A stretch of DNA of 64,000 nucleotides from Escherichia coli (GTDB lineage Bacteria; Pseudomonadota; Gammaproteobacteria; Enterobacterales; Enterobacteriaceae), in NCBI RefSeq assembly GCF_036503815.1, contig NZ_AP027764.1:4928220-4992219 (forward strand), in the 5' to 3' direction. Below the pieces are notes generated by a model. It was not told the origin of the DNA, searched no databases, and saw only the letters and a list, made by a program, of their open reading frames with translations. Of this stretch, positions 28,447 through 38,874 are shown piece after piece. Positions within the stretch are counted from its first letter, which is position 1; every line of letters starts with the position of its first letter. A program made the position numbers and the translations under genes.

Positions 28447-30276
28447 ATGTGTGGAATTGTTGGCGCGATCGCGCAACGTGATGTAGCAGAAATCCTTCTT
28501 GAAGGTTTACGTCGTCTGGAATACCGCGGATATGACTCTGCCGGTCTGGCGGTTGTAGATGCAGAAGGTCATATGACCCGCCTGCGTCGCCTCGGTAAAG
28601 TCCAGATGCTGGCCCAGGCAGCGGAAGAACATCCTCTGCATGGCGGCACCGGGATTGCTCACACTCGCTGGGCGACGCACGGCGAACCTTCAGAAGTGAA
28701 TGCGCATCCGCATGTTTCTGAACACATTGTGGTGGTGCATAACGGCATCATCGAAAACCATGAACCGCTGCGTGAAGCGTTAAAAACACGTGGCTATACC
28801 TTCGTTTCTGAAACCGACACCGAAGTGATTGCACACCTGGTGAACTGGGAACTGAAACAAGGCGGTACTCTGCGTGAGGCTGTTCTGCGTGCTATTCCGC
28901 AACTGCGCGGCGCGTACGGTACGGTAATTATGGACTCCCGTCACCCGGATACCCTGCTGGCGGCTCGTTCTGGTAGCCCGCTGGTGATTGGCCTGGGCAT
29001 GGGCGAAAACTTTATTGCTTCTGACCAGTTGGCGCTGTTGCCAGTGACCCGTCGCTTTATCTTCCTTGAAGAAGGCGATATTGCGGAAATCACTCGCCGT
29101 TCGGTAAACATCTTCGATAAAACTGGCGCGGAAGTGAAACGTCAGGATATCGAATCCAATCTGCAATATGACGCGGGCGATAAAGGTATTTACCGCCACT
29201 ACATGCAGAAAGAGATCTACGAACAGCCGAACGCGATCAAAAACACCCTTACCGGGCGCATCAGCCACGGTCAGGTTGATTTGAGCGAGCTGGGACCGAA
29301 CGCCGACGAACTGCTGTCGAAGGTTGAGCATATTCAGATCCTCGCCTGTGGTACTTCTTACAACTCCGGTATGGTTTCCCGCTACTGGTTTGAAGCGCTG
29401 GCAGGTATTCCGTGCGATGTTGAAATCGCCTCTGAATTCCGCTATCGCAAATCAGCCGTGCGTCGTAACAGCCTGATGATCACTCTGTCGCAGTCTGGCG
29501 AAACCGCGGATACCCTGGCGGGTCTGCGTCTGTCAAAAGAATTGGGTTACCTTGGATCGCTGGCAATCTGTAACGTTCCTGGCTCTTCGCTGGTACGTGA
29601 ATCCGATTTGGCGCTGATGACCAATGCGGGTACGGAAATTGGCGTGGCGTCCACCAAAGCATTCACCACTCAGTTAACCGTGTTGTTGATGCTGGTGGCG
29701 AAGCTGTCTCGCCTGAAAGGTCTCGATGCCTCCATTGAGCATGATATCGTGCATGGTCTGCAGGCGTTACCGAGCCGTATTGAGCAGATGCTGTCTCAGG
29801 ACAAACGCATTGAAGCTCTGGCAGAAGATTTCTCTGACAAACACCACGCGCTGTTCCTGGGCCGTGGCGATCAGTACCCAATCGCGCTGGAAGGCGCATT
29901 GAAGCTGAAAGAGATCTCTTATATTCATGCAGAAGCCTACGCAGCAGGCGAACTGAAACACGGTCCGCTGGCGCTGATTGACGCGGATATGCCGGTTATC
30001 GTCGTCGCACCGAACAACGAACTGCTGGAAAAACTGAAATCCAACATTGAAGAAGTTCGCGCGCGCGGCGGTCAGTTGTATGTCTTTGCCGATCAGGATG
30101 CTGGTTTTGTGAGCAGTGATAACATGCACATCATCGAGATGCCGCATGTGGAAGAGGTGATTGCACCGATCTTCTACACCGTTCCGCTGCAGTTACTGGC
30201 TTATCACGTCGCGCTGATCAAAGGCACCGACGTTGACCAGCCGCGTAACCTGGCAAAATCGGTTACGGTTGAGTAA
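28447..30276 (+). CDS. glmS: Glucosamine-6-phosphate synthase GlmS
   Basis: A 609-residue enzyme that converts fructose 6-phosphate and glutamine to glucosamine 6-phosphate. The N-terminal class II glutaminase has Cys2 as nucleophile (MCGIVGAIA) and RWATHG. Two SIS isomerase domains follow (CGTSYNSG, SQSGETADT), ending LAKSVTVE. It supplies substrate, via GlmM encoded elsewhere, to GlmU upstream. Confidence 0.98.
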   Translation: MCGIVGAIAQRDVAEILLEGLRRLEYRGYDSAGLAVVDAEGHMTRLRRLGKVQMLAQAAEEHPLHGGTGIAHTRWATHGEPSEVNAHPHVSEHIVVVHNGIIENHEPLREALKTRGYTFVSETDTEVIAHLVNWELKQGGTLREAVLRAIPQLRGAYGTVIMDSRHPDTLLAARSGSPLVIGLGMGENFIASDQLALLPVTRRFIFLEEGDIAEITRRSVNIFDKTGAEVKRQDIESNLQYDAGDKGIYRHYMQKEIYEQPNAIKNTLTGRISHGQVDLSELGPNADELLSKVEHIQILACGTSYNSGMVSRYWFEALAGIPCDVEIASEFRYRKSAVRRNSLMITLSQSGETADTLAGLRLSKELGYLGSLAICNVPGSSLVRESDLALMTNAGTEIGVASTKAFTTQLTVLLMLVAKLSRLKGLDASIEHDIVHGLQALPSRIEQMLSQDKRIEALAEDFSDKHHALFLGRGDQYPIALEGALKLKEISYIHAEAYAAGELKHGPLALIDADMPVIVVAPNNELLEKLKSNIEEVRARGGQLYVFADQDAGFVSSDNMHIIEMPHVEEVIAPIFYTVPLQLLAYHVALIKGTDVDQPRNLAKSVTVE

Positions 30277-30293
30277 TTTTCATCATTGATATA

Positions 30294-30324
30294 AAGGGCT
30301 GCCGACGGGCGGCCTTTTTTTTAT
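30294..30324 (+). terminator. glmS terminator
   Basis: Stem GGCTGCC / GGCGGCC (one G-U pair), short GACG loop, A tract before and eight Ts after. Confidence 0.88.
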
Positions 30325-30582
30325 AAAGGGTATCAGTGGGTTATTATTGATGCGAAAATTAATATAAATATATTCTGAATTATTGGTGATGTCCGATAAT
30401 ACACTTGATTTTTTACTGTTTTAATAATATTTAAATAATAAATTTATATTTAATTTCGCATAATTAATATTATTTTTAGATAAATCTACCCCATTGGTGT
30501 ACTATGCCTCTGAATCATAAATACACTTATTAATTTAAGTGATGATTTAGACTGAAGGATATATTATATCAATGGAGTTCGT
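30325..30582 (+). promoter_or_regulatory. AT-rich lpf upstream region
   Basis: About 258 bases without a gene, strongly AT-rich with many TTAAT/AATAT steps. This is the sort of DNA that H-NS silences, and it probably holds the fimbrial promoter. AATGGAGTTCGT gives the lpfA ribosome site. No invertible-element inverted repeats were seen, so fim-style inversion is unlikely. Confidence 0.5.
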
Positions 30583-31155
30583 ATGAAACGTAATATTATT
30601 GGTGGTGCACTTACGCTGGCATCTTTAATGTTAGCCGGAAATGCACTTGCAGAAGATGGCGTTGTTCACTTTGTCGGTGAAATTGTCGATAGCACATGTG
30701 AAGTGACTTCCGATACCGCCGATCAAACTGTTCCTCTTGGTAAGGTCAACAAAAGTGCGTTTTCAGGAGTAGGCAGCCTGGCGTCACCACAGCAATTTAG
30801 TATTAAACTGGAAAAATGTCCGTCAACCTATACTGAGGCAGCCGTTCGTTTTGATGGTACCGAAGCACCTGGCGGAGACGGTGATCTGAAAGTAGGTTCA
30901 CCTATTACAGCGAGTGATCCGGGTGATTATACTGGCACAGGCGCTGCAATAGTTGCTACTGGCGTCGGCATCCGTATATTTAACCAGTCCGATAACTCTC
31001 AGGTTAAACTCTATAACGACTCCGCCTATACCGCTATCGACGGTGAAGGCAAGGCTGAAATGAAGTTTATTGCACGCTATGTTGCTACCAATGCGACCGT
31101 AACGGCGGGTACGGCGAACGCGGATTCACAATTTACCATCGAATATAAGAAATAA
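30583..31155 (+). CDS. lpfA: Long polar fimbria-type major pilin LpfA
   Basis: A 190-residue FimA-family pilin. The signal peptide is residues 1-23 (MKRNIIGGALTLASLMLAGNALA). The mature chain has the disulfide cysteines in STCEVT and LEKCPS and ends FTIEYKK with the penultimate-region aromatic used in donor-strand exchange. First gene of a four-gene chaperone-usher operon inserted between glmS and pstS, the site of lpf2 in enterohaemorrhagic E. coli. K-12 has no operon here. Confidence 0.88.
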   Translation: MKRNIIGGALTLASLMLAGNALAEDGVVHFVGEIVDSTCEVTSDTADQTVPLGKVNKSAFSGVGSLASPQQFSIKLEKCPSTYTEAAVRFDGTEAPGGDGDLKVGSPITASDPGDYTGTGAAIVATGVGIRIFNQSDNSQVKLYNDSAYTAIDGEGKAEMKFIARYVATNATVTAGTANADSQFTIEYKK

Positions 31156-31202
31156 TTAATTCAGAGCCTTTTTATTCAGTTGGCTTTGGCCAGGGAGTCG
31201 TT

Positions 31203-31934
31203 ATGTCCAGAAAAAGTTGTTTAATCAGGCTCTTTAAAGCAATAATTTCGCATAACTTATTATATATCATGCTACTAAGCGCCTTTTTATTCCGGCCAGC
31301 ATTAACCTATGCTGGTGTTGTTATTGGTGGTACACGAGTCGTTTATGCGAGCAATAATGCAGATAAATCTATTTCTGTATTTAGTAAGGAAGAAAAAATT
31401 CCTTATCTCATCCAGGCATGGGTGGACCCATTTAATAAAGATGATAAAACTAAAGCGCCATTTATTGTTATTCCTCCGGTATCACGGTTAGAACCCGCAC
31501 AAGAAAAAATATTACGTATCGTCCACACCAAAGGTTTGTCATTACCAGAGGATCGTGAGTCTGTCTTCTGGCTAAATATCAAAAACATTCCGCCCTCTGC
31601 GAGCAACAAAGAAGCGAATTCGCTGGAAATCGCCGTTAAAACGCGAATTAAGCTTTTCTGGAGACCGGCATCTATCCGCATGATTCCCGAAAATGCCGCA
31701 CCAAAGGTGAAGTGGCATCGGGAAGGCCGAAATCTTATTGCTGAGAACCCTAACCCGATTCATATCAGCGTGATGGATGTCATTGTTGATGGCCATGATG
31801 TGCCTCTCAACATGATCCGACCTTTCGAGACGCTCACATTACCGTTGCCTGCTAATTCTTCGGGTAGCCAAATGACCTGGCGATTTATTAATGACTACGG
31901 CGCGATAAGCGAGCCAATAAAGCAAGCGTTGTAA
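31203..31934 (+). CDS. lpfB: Fimbrial periplasmic chaperone LpfB
   Basis: A 243-residue PapD-type chaperone with an N-terminal signal sequence (residues about 1-37, longer than usual). Immunoglobulin-like domains follow: GGTRVVYASNNADKSISV, the conserved IPPVSRLEPAQEKILRI segment, and the second domain ENPNPIHISV. It caps pilin subunits in the periplasm and delivers them to the usher. The 47-base gap after lpfA holds a weak hairpin that could reduce downstream expression relative to the pilin. Confidence 0.9.
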   Translation: MSRKSCLIRLFKAIISHNLLYIMLLSAFLFRPALTYAGVVIGGTRVVYASNNADKSISVFSKEEKIPYLIQAWVDPFNKDDKTKAPFIVIPPVSRLEPAQEKILRIVHTKGLSLPEDRESVFWLNIKNIPPSASNKEANSLEIAVKTRIKLFWRPASIRMIPENAAPKVKWHREGRNLIAENPNPIHISVMDVIVDGHDVPLNMIRPFETLTLPLPANSSGSQMTWRFINDYGAISEPIKQAL

Positions 31935-31958
31935 GCATTGCATAAGGATAGGCGAATT

Positions 31959-34478
31959 ATGGTTACGACCAGAATAGCGGTTGGTCTGACGGCAGGGACG
32001 TGTCTCGTTTTCTCGCAAAGCCTGATGGCCGAGGTCAGTGTATTTAATCCGGCGCTGCTGGAAATAGACCATCAATCCGGAGTCGATATTCGCCAGTTTA
32101 ACAAAGCGAATCACATACCTCCCGGCGTCTACAGTGTTGATATTTTTATCAATGGCAAAATGTTCGAGCGTCAGGATGTGACTTTTGTTCAGGATAACCC
32201 TGATGCCGATCTGCACGCTTGCTTTGTCGCGGTTAAAAAAACGCTGACTTCCTTTGGCGTAAAAGTTGACGCGCTGAAAGCGCTCAATAAGGTGGATGAC
32301 AAGGCCTGTATTGACCCTGCACCACTCATTGAAGGCTCAACCTGGCAACTGGACAGCGATAAGCTGCAACTGAATATCACCATTCCCCAGATCTATATGG
32401 ATGCGATGGCTTACGATTACATAAGCCCCACGCGTTGGGATGAGGGAATTAACGCACTGACTATCAACTACGATTTTTCCGGTTCACATACCCTGCGCTC
32501 GGATTACAGCTCTCAGGAGACCGATACCAGTTATCTCAACTTGCGTAACGGACTCAATATTGGGCCGTGGCGACTACGCAATTACAGCACCTTAAACACC
32601 ACCGATGGTCGTGCGGAATACAACTCTATCAGTACCTGGATACAACGTGATATTGCTGCGTTAAGAAGCCAGATTATGATCGGCGATACGTGGACGGCGA
32701 GCGATATTTTTGACAGCACGCAAATCCGTGGTGCACGACTATATACTGATAAAGATATGTTACCCTCCAGCCAGAATGGCTTCGCGCCAGTGGTTCGTGG
32801 GATTGCAAAATCCAACGCCACCGTCATCATTCGGCAGAACGGCTACGTAATTTATCAGTCAGCCGTGCCACAAGGCGCCTTTGAAATCACCGACCTCAAT
32901 ACTGCCAGCTCAGGCGGCGACCTGGATGTAACTATCAAGGAAGAAGATGGTAGTGAACAACGATTCACCCAGCCTTATGCGTCGCTGGCAATCCTCAAAC
33001 GTGAAGGTCAGACCGATGTAGATGTTAGCGTGGGGGAACTGCGCGATGAGGATGGTTTTACTCCTGACGTGCTTCAGGCACAGATCCTTCATGGCTTGCC
33101 CCACGGTTTTACCTTGTATGGCGGCGTACAGGCTGCTGAAAAGTATGGTTCTGTTGCTTTGGGGGTAGGTAAAGATCTCGGTTCTCTGGGAGCCATCTCC
33201 TTAGATGTAACACATGCCAGAGCGAAATTTGCTGATGATACGGAAACGGGTCAATCATATCGTTTTCTGTATTCAAAACGTTTTGACGATACAGACACCA
33301 GCTTACGCCTGGTTGGCTATCGTTATTCCACCGAAGGCTATTATACCCTCAATGAATGGGCCTCCCGGCAAAATAGTCCGGAAGATTTCTGGCAAACCGG
33401 AAACCGCCGCAGTCGTGTGGAAGGAACGTTAACGCAATCGCTGGGCAGAGATTATGGCAATTTATACCTGACATTAAGCCGCCAGCAGTATTGGCATACA
33501 GATGATGTCGAACGATTAATCCAATTTGGTTACAGCAGTAGCTGGAAGCGCCTCTCGTGGAACGTCTCATGGAGTTATTCCAATACGGCCCGGCAAGGGA
33601 CGAGTAATAGTCAGGCCAGTGATAACACCAGCGAACAAATCTACATGCTCTCTTTATCAGTTCCTTTATCGGGCTGGTGGGGAAATAGTTATGCCACCTA
33701 TTCGGTATCGCAAAATGATGATTCTGGTAGCTCGCATCAACTTGGCCTAAGCGGTACGGCGCTGGAGAAAAATAATCTCTCCTGGAATCTCATGCAGTCC
33801 TATAACAGCAGCGATGATCAAGTAGGCGGTAATATGTCGCTGACCTATGACGGTACCTACGGCACGTTAAACGGCAGTTATAACTACAGCCAAAATTCTC
33901 AGCGACTCAATTATGGTATCCGGGGGGGCATTCTGGCGCACAGTGAAGGGGTAACGTTCAGCCAGGAACTGGGTGAAACCATCGCTCTTATTAAAGCACC
34001 GGGAGCCGCAGGTCTGGAAATTGATAATATGCGCGGGGCGGCAACAGACTGGCGTGGTTACACGGTTAAGACACAGCTAAATCCTTATGATGAAAACCGG
34101 GTAGCGATCAGCGACAACTATTTCTCTAAGTCGAATGTTGAACTCGATAATACCGTCGTTACGATGGTTCCTACCCGCGGCGCGGTGGTTAAAGCGGAGT
34201 TTGTGACGCATGTGGGTTACCGCGTTCTCTTCAGAGTGGTAAATGCAAATGGTAAACCGGCACCTTTTGGCGCCATTGCCTCAGTTCAAAACGCAAGTAC
34301 CGCCGATTCAGGAATAGTCGGTGATTCTGGTGAGCTTTATCTCTCGGGTCTGTCAGATAAAGGGCAGGTCACTTTATCCTGGGGAGGAGACGCCGTCACG
34401 AAATGTACCTTTGGCTACTCACTTTCAGTACCAGAAAATGAGAATGGTTTAATTGAACAGAGTGTCACCTGTAAATAA
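31959..34478 (+). CDS. lpfC: Fimbrial outer-membrane usher LpfC
   Basis: An 839-residue FimD/PapC-family usher. It has a signal peptide, an N-terminal chaperone-binding domain (VSVFNPALLEIDHQSGVDIRQFNKANHIPPGVYSVDIFING), a 24-strand pore with plug, and C-terminal domains ending in a cysteine pair (KCTFGYS, SVTCK). I choose the ATG at 31959 (MVTTRIAVG); an in-frame TTG lies seven codons upstream. It polymerises and secretes the fimbria. Confidence 0.92.
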   Translation: MVTTRIAVGLTAGTCLVFSQSLMAEVSVFNPALLEIDHQSGVDIRQFNKANHIPPGVYSVDIFINGKMFERQDVTFVQDNPDADLHACFVAVKKTLTSFGVKVDALKALNKVDDKACIDPAPLIEGSTWQLDSDKLQLNITIPQIYMDAMAYDYISPTRWDEGINALTINYDFSGSHTLRSDYSSQETDTSYLNLRNGLNIGPWRLRNYSTLNTTDGRAEYNSISTWIQRDIAALRSQIMIGDTWTASDIFDSTQIRGARLYTDKDMLPSSQNGFAPVVRGIAKSNATVIIRQNGYVIYQSAVPQGAFEITDLNTASSGGDLDVTIKEEDGSEQRFTQPYASLAILKREGQTDVDVSVGELRDEDGFTPDVLQAQILHGLPHGFTLYGGVQAAEKYGSVALGVGKDLGSLGAISLDVTHARAKFADDTETGQSYRFLYSKRFDDTDTSLRLVGYRYSTEGYYTLNEWASRQNSPEDFWQTGNRRSRVEGTLTQSLGRDYGNLYLTLSRQQYWHTDDVERLIQFGYSSSWKRLSWNVSWSYSNTARQGTSNSQASDNTSEQIYMLSLSVPLSGWWGNSYATYSVSQNDDSGSSHQLGLSGTALEKNNLSWNLMQSYNSSDDQVGGNMSLTYDGTYGTLNGSYNYSQNSQRLNYGIRGGILAHSEGVTFSQELGETIALIKAPGAAGLEIDNMRGAATDWRGYTVKTQLNPYDENRVAISDNYFSKSNVELDNTVVTMVPTRGAVVKAEFVTHVGYRVLFRVVNANGKPAPFGAIASVQNASTADSGIVGDSGELYLSGLSDKGQVTLSWGGDAVTKCTFGYSLSVPENENGLIEQSVTCK

Positions 34479-34487
34479 AGGTTTTTT

Positions 34488-35561
34488 ATGAAAAATAATA
34501 TTCTGGTGTGGTGTTTTTCTATTGTTGCCATTTTTTACACGAGTACGACGCTTGCGGCTCCTAAAGGTATCTGTACTCCTGATAATGGCGTTTTTCATAG
34601 TACACTGGATTTTACAGGGACCGTTATCAGCGCAGGTCAGAATAAAGCGGGGACCATATTTAATAAAATAGTCACTAATGGTCAGTCTTATCCGGGACGC
34701 TGTTACTGTGATACAGGAACGGTCGGTGAGTTTCCCTACATTTACTATACAGCAAGAATGAATGAAGCCTTAAGTTATGCTGGGGCTCATTCTAATTTAA
34801 ATTACTATAATCTTAACCCTCATCTTGATACCGGCATAGCAATCGATCTTTTGGGTGTGGGGTTTGTTAATGCACCATTCGAGTATCATGCTAATAATCC
34901 CGGTGGGAACACAAAGTATAATTGCGGTCGAAAGGAGGCATTAAACATTTCCAGTGGCGCTAAGGCTCAGATTTATTTTTATATCAAAAAGCCATTTGCA
35001 GGAAAGTTAATGATTCCCGAAATACTTATCGCAAAGTTGTATGGAACGATCAGTCGTGATACACCGGTTGATTATTCTAAACCGATGGCTGAGGTTTATA
35101 TTCGTGGAGACATTACTGCACCACAAAGTTGTGAAATCAATAGTTTACAGCCTATTAATTTTGATTTTAGTACTATTCCAGCCTCAGATTTTTCATCTGT
35201 TGTCGGGAGTGCTGTGTCAGCGAGTAAGATCACCAGAACTGTCACCATTGAGTGTGTAAATTTGGGAATACTGAATAAGGATGAGATCACGACCTCTTTT
35301 TACGCTACTGAATCCAGTAGCGACAATTCAATGGTTGTAACATCAAACCCGAATGTAGGGATAAAAATCTACGATAAAAATAACAGGGAAATCAACGTGA
35401 ACGGTGGCGAATTGTCAACTGATATGGGAGCAACAAGCGTTTATGGTGATAAAGCTGGCAGCGTGACTTTTTCTGCTGCTCCTGCGAGCCTCACTGGTGC
35501 ACGACCCGCGCCTGGAACATTTACTGCTACGGCAACAATCACACTCGAAATTGTTCGCTAA
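34488..35561 (+). CDS. lpfD: Fimbrial tip adhesin/minor pilin LpfD
   Basis: A 357-residue two-domain adhesin. The signal peptide is about residues 1-23 (ends TTLAA). A Cys-containing N-terminal lectin-like domain follows, and then a C-terminal pilin domain beginning near residue 210 (ITAPQSCEINSLQ) and ending TATITLEIVR. It sits 9 bases after the usher and presumably caps the fimbria. The receptor cannot be told from sequence. O157 strains have an additional lpfD-type gene that I do not see here. Confidence 0.85.
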   Translation: MKNNILVWCFSIVAIFYTSTTLAAPKGICTPDNGVFHSTLDFTGTVISAGQNKAGTIFNKIVTNGQSYPGRCYCDTGTVGEFPYIYYTARMNEALSYAGAHSNLNYYNLNPHLDTGIAIDLLGVGFVNAPFEYHANNPGGNTKYNCGRKEALNISSGAKAQIYFYIKKPFAGKLMIPEILIAKLYGTISRDTPVDYSKPMAEVYIRGDITAPQSCEINSLQPINFDFSTIPASDFSSVVGSAVSASKITRTVTIECVNLGILNKDEITTSFYATESSSDNSMVVTSNPNVGIKIYDKNNREINVNGGELSTDMGATSVYGDKAGSVTFSAAPASLTGARPAPGTFTATATITLEIVR

Positions 35562-35567
35562 TCAAAC

Positions 35568-35596
35568 TGACAACGGTGCTCCTCGCACCGTTGTCA
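35568..35596. terminator. Inverted repeat after lpfD
   Basis: Perfect 12-bp stem TGACAACGGTGC / GCACCGTTGTCA with a 5-base loop. There is no U run, so it may act as a 3' stabiliser or weak terminator. Confidence 0.6.
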
Positions 35597-35702
35597 TCAG
35601 ACACCTCTTTCTAACCTATTTGCACATGACATGACAAAAAGATGACATGAGTTTTCTTTTTGTCTGGTTATAAAAATCAATAAATTACGCATAAATCTCG
35701 TT

Positions 35703-35753
35703 GTGTCATAAAACTGTCATATTCCATACATATAACTGTCACCTGTTTGTCCT
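35703..35753 (+). promoter_or_regulatory. Two Pho boxes of the pstS promoter
   Basis: GTGTCATAAAACTGTCAT (35703-35720) and CTGTCACCTGTTTGTCCT (35736-35753) are two 18-bp PhoB sites built of 7-bp CTGTCAT-type repeats. They lie 56-106 bases before pstS, in the position known from E. coli. PhoB activates the operon when phosphate is scarce. Confidence 0.9.
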
Positions 35754-35808
35754 ATTTTGCTTCTCGTAGCCAACAAACAATGCTTTATGAATCCTCCCAG
35801 GAGACATT

Positions 35809-36849
35809 ATGAAAGTTATGCGTACCACCGTCGCAACTGTTGTCGCCGCGACCTTATCGATGAGCGCTTTCTCTGTGTTTGCAGAAGCAAGCCTGACAGG
35901 TGCAGGTGCAACCTTCCCTGCGCCGGTGTATGCCAAATGGGCTGACACTTACCAGAAAGAAACCGGTAATAAAGTTAACTACCAAGGTATCGGTTCTTCC
36001 GGCGGCGTAAAACAGATTATCGCCAACACCGTTGATTTCGGTGCTTCTGACGCGCCGCTGTCTGACGAAAAACTGGCTCAGGAAGGTCTGTTCCAGTTCC
36101 CGACCGTAATTGGCGGCGTGGTGCTGGCGGTTAACATTCCGGGGCTAAAATCTGGCGAACTGGTGCTGGATGGTAAAACCCTCGGCGACATCTACCTGGG
36201 CAAAATCAAAAAGTGGGATGATGAAGCCATCGCCAAACTGAATCCGGGTCTGAAACTGCCTTCACAGAACATTGCTGTAGTGCGCCGTGCAGATGGCTCC
36301 GGGACATCCTTCGTCTTCACCAGCTACCTGGCGAAAGTGAACGAAGAATGGAAAAACAACGTTGGTACTGGCTCTACCGTAAAATGGCCAATCGGTCTGG
36401 GCGGTAAAGGTAACGACGGTATCGCCGCGTTCGTTCAGCGTCTGCCGGGTGCAATTGGTTACGTTGAATATGCTTACGCTAAGCAGAACAACCTGGCGTA
36501 CACCAAACTGATCTCCGCTGATGGTAAACCGGTTAGTCCGACCGAAGAAAACTTCGCTAATGCAGCAAAAGGCGCAGACTGGAGCAAAACATTCGCTCAG
36601 GATCTGACCAACCAGAAAGGCGAAGATGCATGGCCTATCACTTCTACCACCTTCATTCTGGTCCACAAAGATCAGAAGAAACCTGAGCAGGGTGTAGAAG
36701 TGCTGAAGTTCTTCGACTGGGCGTACAAAACAGGGGCTAAACAGGCTAACGACCTGGATTACGCCAGCCTGCCGGATAGCGTAGTTGAACAAGTTCGCGC
36801 TGCGTGGAAGACCAATATTAAAGACAGTAGCGGCAAGCCACTGTACTAA
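35809..36849 (+). CDS. pstS: Phosphate-binding periplasmic protein PstS
   Basis: A 346-residue high-affinity phosphate-binding protein. The signal peptide covers residues 1-25 (MKVMRTTVATVVAATLSMSAFSVFA). The mature protein has the phosphate loops TGAGATF and RADGSGTSF. It feeds the PstCAB importer and is part of the PhoR signalling complex through PstB and PhoU. Confidence 0.98.
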   Translation: MKVMRTTVATVVAATLSMSAFSVFAEASLTGAGATFPAPVYAKWADTYQKETGNKVNYQGIGSSGGVKQIIANTVDFGASDAPLSDEKLAQEGLFQFPTVIGGVVLAVNIPGLKSGELVLDGKTLGDIYLGKIKKWDDEAIAKLNPGLKLPSQNIAVVRRADGSGTSFVFTSYLAKVNEEWKNNVGTGSTVKWPIGLGGKGNDGIAAFVQRLPGAIGYVEYAYAKQNNLAYTKLISADGKPVSPTEENFANAAKGADWSKTFAQDLTNQKGEDAWPITSTTFILVHKDQKKPEQGVEVLKFFDWAYKTGAKQANDLDYASLPDSVVEQVRAAWKTNIKDSSGKPLY

Positions 36850-36858
36850 TAAAACACC

Positions 36859-36892
36859 ATGCCGGATAAGGCATTAACGGCTTATCCGGCAT
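36859..36892. repeat. REP-like palindrome between pstS and pstC
   Basis: Perfect 12-bp stem ATGCCGGATAAG / CTTATCCGGCAT with a 10-base loop. Such elements protect upstream mRNA, which would explain excess PstS over the membrane subunits. Confidence 0.8.
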
Positions 36893-36931
36893 TACAAAAT
36901 GACTTTGTAAACGCGTTTAACTGAAGAGTAA

Positions 36932-37893
<962 letters not shown>

Positions 37894-37894
<1 letters not shown>

Positions 37895-38784
37895 TGGCTA
37901 TGGTTGAAATGCAAACCACTGCGGCGCTGGCAGAATCCCGCCGCAAAATGCAGGCGCGTCGCCGCCTCAAGAACCGTATTGCACTGACGCTCTCAATGGC
38001 GACGATGGCCTTCGGCCTGTTCTGGCTGATCTGGATTTTAATGTCCACCATCACCCGCGGTATCGACGGTATGTCGCTGGCGCTGTTCACTGAAATGACG
38101 CCGCCGCCAAATACGGAAGGCGGTGGTCTGGCGAACGCCCTGGCAGGTAGCGGCTTGTTAATTTTGTGGGCTACGGTATTCGGTACGCCGCTGGGCATTA
38201 TGGCGGGGATTTATCTGGCGGAATATGGCCGTAAGTCCTGGCTGGCAGAAGTGATTCGCTTCATTAACGACATTCTGCTCTCCGCGCCGTCGATTGTGGT
38301 TGGTCTGTTTGTTTACACCATCGTGGTGGCGCAAATGGAGCACTTCTCTGGTTGGGCTGGTGTAATTGCGCTGGCGCTGTTGCAGGTGCCGATTGTTATC
38401 CGCACCACCGAGAACATGCTGAAACTGGTGCCGGACAGCCTGCGTGAAGCGGCTTATGCGCTGGGTACGCCGAAGTGGAAGATGATCTCCGCGATTACGC
38501 TGAAAGCGTCGGTGTCCGGGATTATGACCGGTATCCTGCTGGCGATTGCCCGTATTGCCGGTGAAACCGCGCCGCTGCTGTTTACCGCGCTCTCCAACCA
38601 GTTCTGGAGCACGGACATGATGCAGCCGATCGCCAACCTGCCGGTGACGATCTTTAAGTTTGCGATGAGCCCGTTTGCGGAATGGCAACAACTGGCCTGG
38701 GCCGGGGTGTTGATTATTACCCTGTGCGTCCTGCTGCTGAACATTCTGGCGCGCGTTGTTTTTGCGAAGAATAAACACGGTTAA
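37894..38784 (+). CDS. pstA: Phosphate ABC transporter permease PstA
   Basis: A 296-residue permease partner of PstC. The EAA loop is REAAYALGTPKWKMISAITLKASVSGI, and hydrophobic helices begin near residue 25. The start overlaps pstC, indicating translational coupling. A REP element separates it from pstB. Confidence 0.97.
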
Positions 38785-38790
38785 CACTTT

Positions 38791-38824
38791 GCCGGATGCG
38801 GTGTGAACGCCTTATCCGGCCTAC
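38791..38824. repeat. REP element between pstA and pstB
   Basis: GCCGGATGCG...CTTATCCGGCCTAC is the classic REP form (GCCGGATG, spacer, CCTTATCCGGCCTAC). Confidence 0.88.
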
Positions 38825-38874
38825 GGTAAGCCTGATTAGCGAAGTGCATCAGGCACGATGAGGAAAAGATTGCA

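Noticed and set aside
30325..30582. Phase-variable invertible promoter upstream of lpfA
   Set aside because: No flanking inverted repeats and no recombinase gene nearby.
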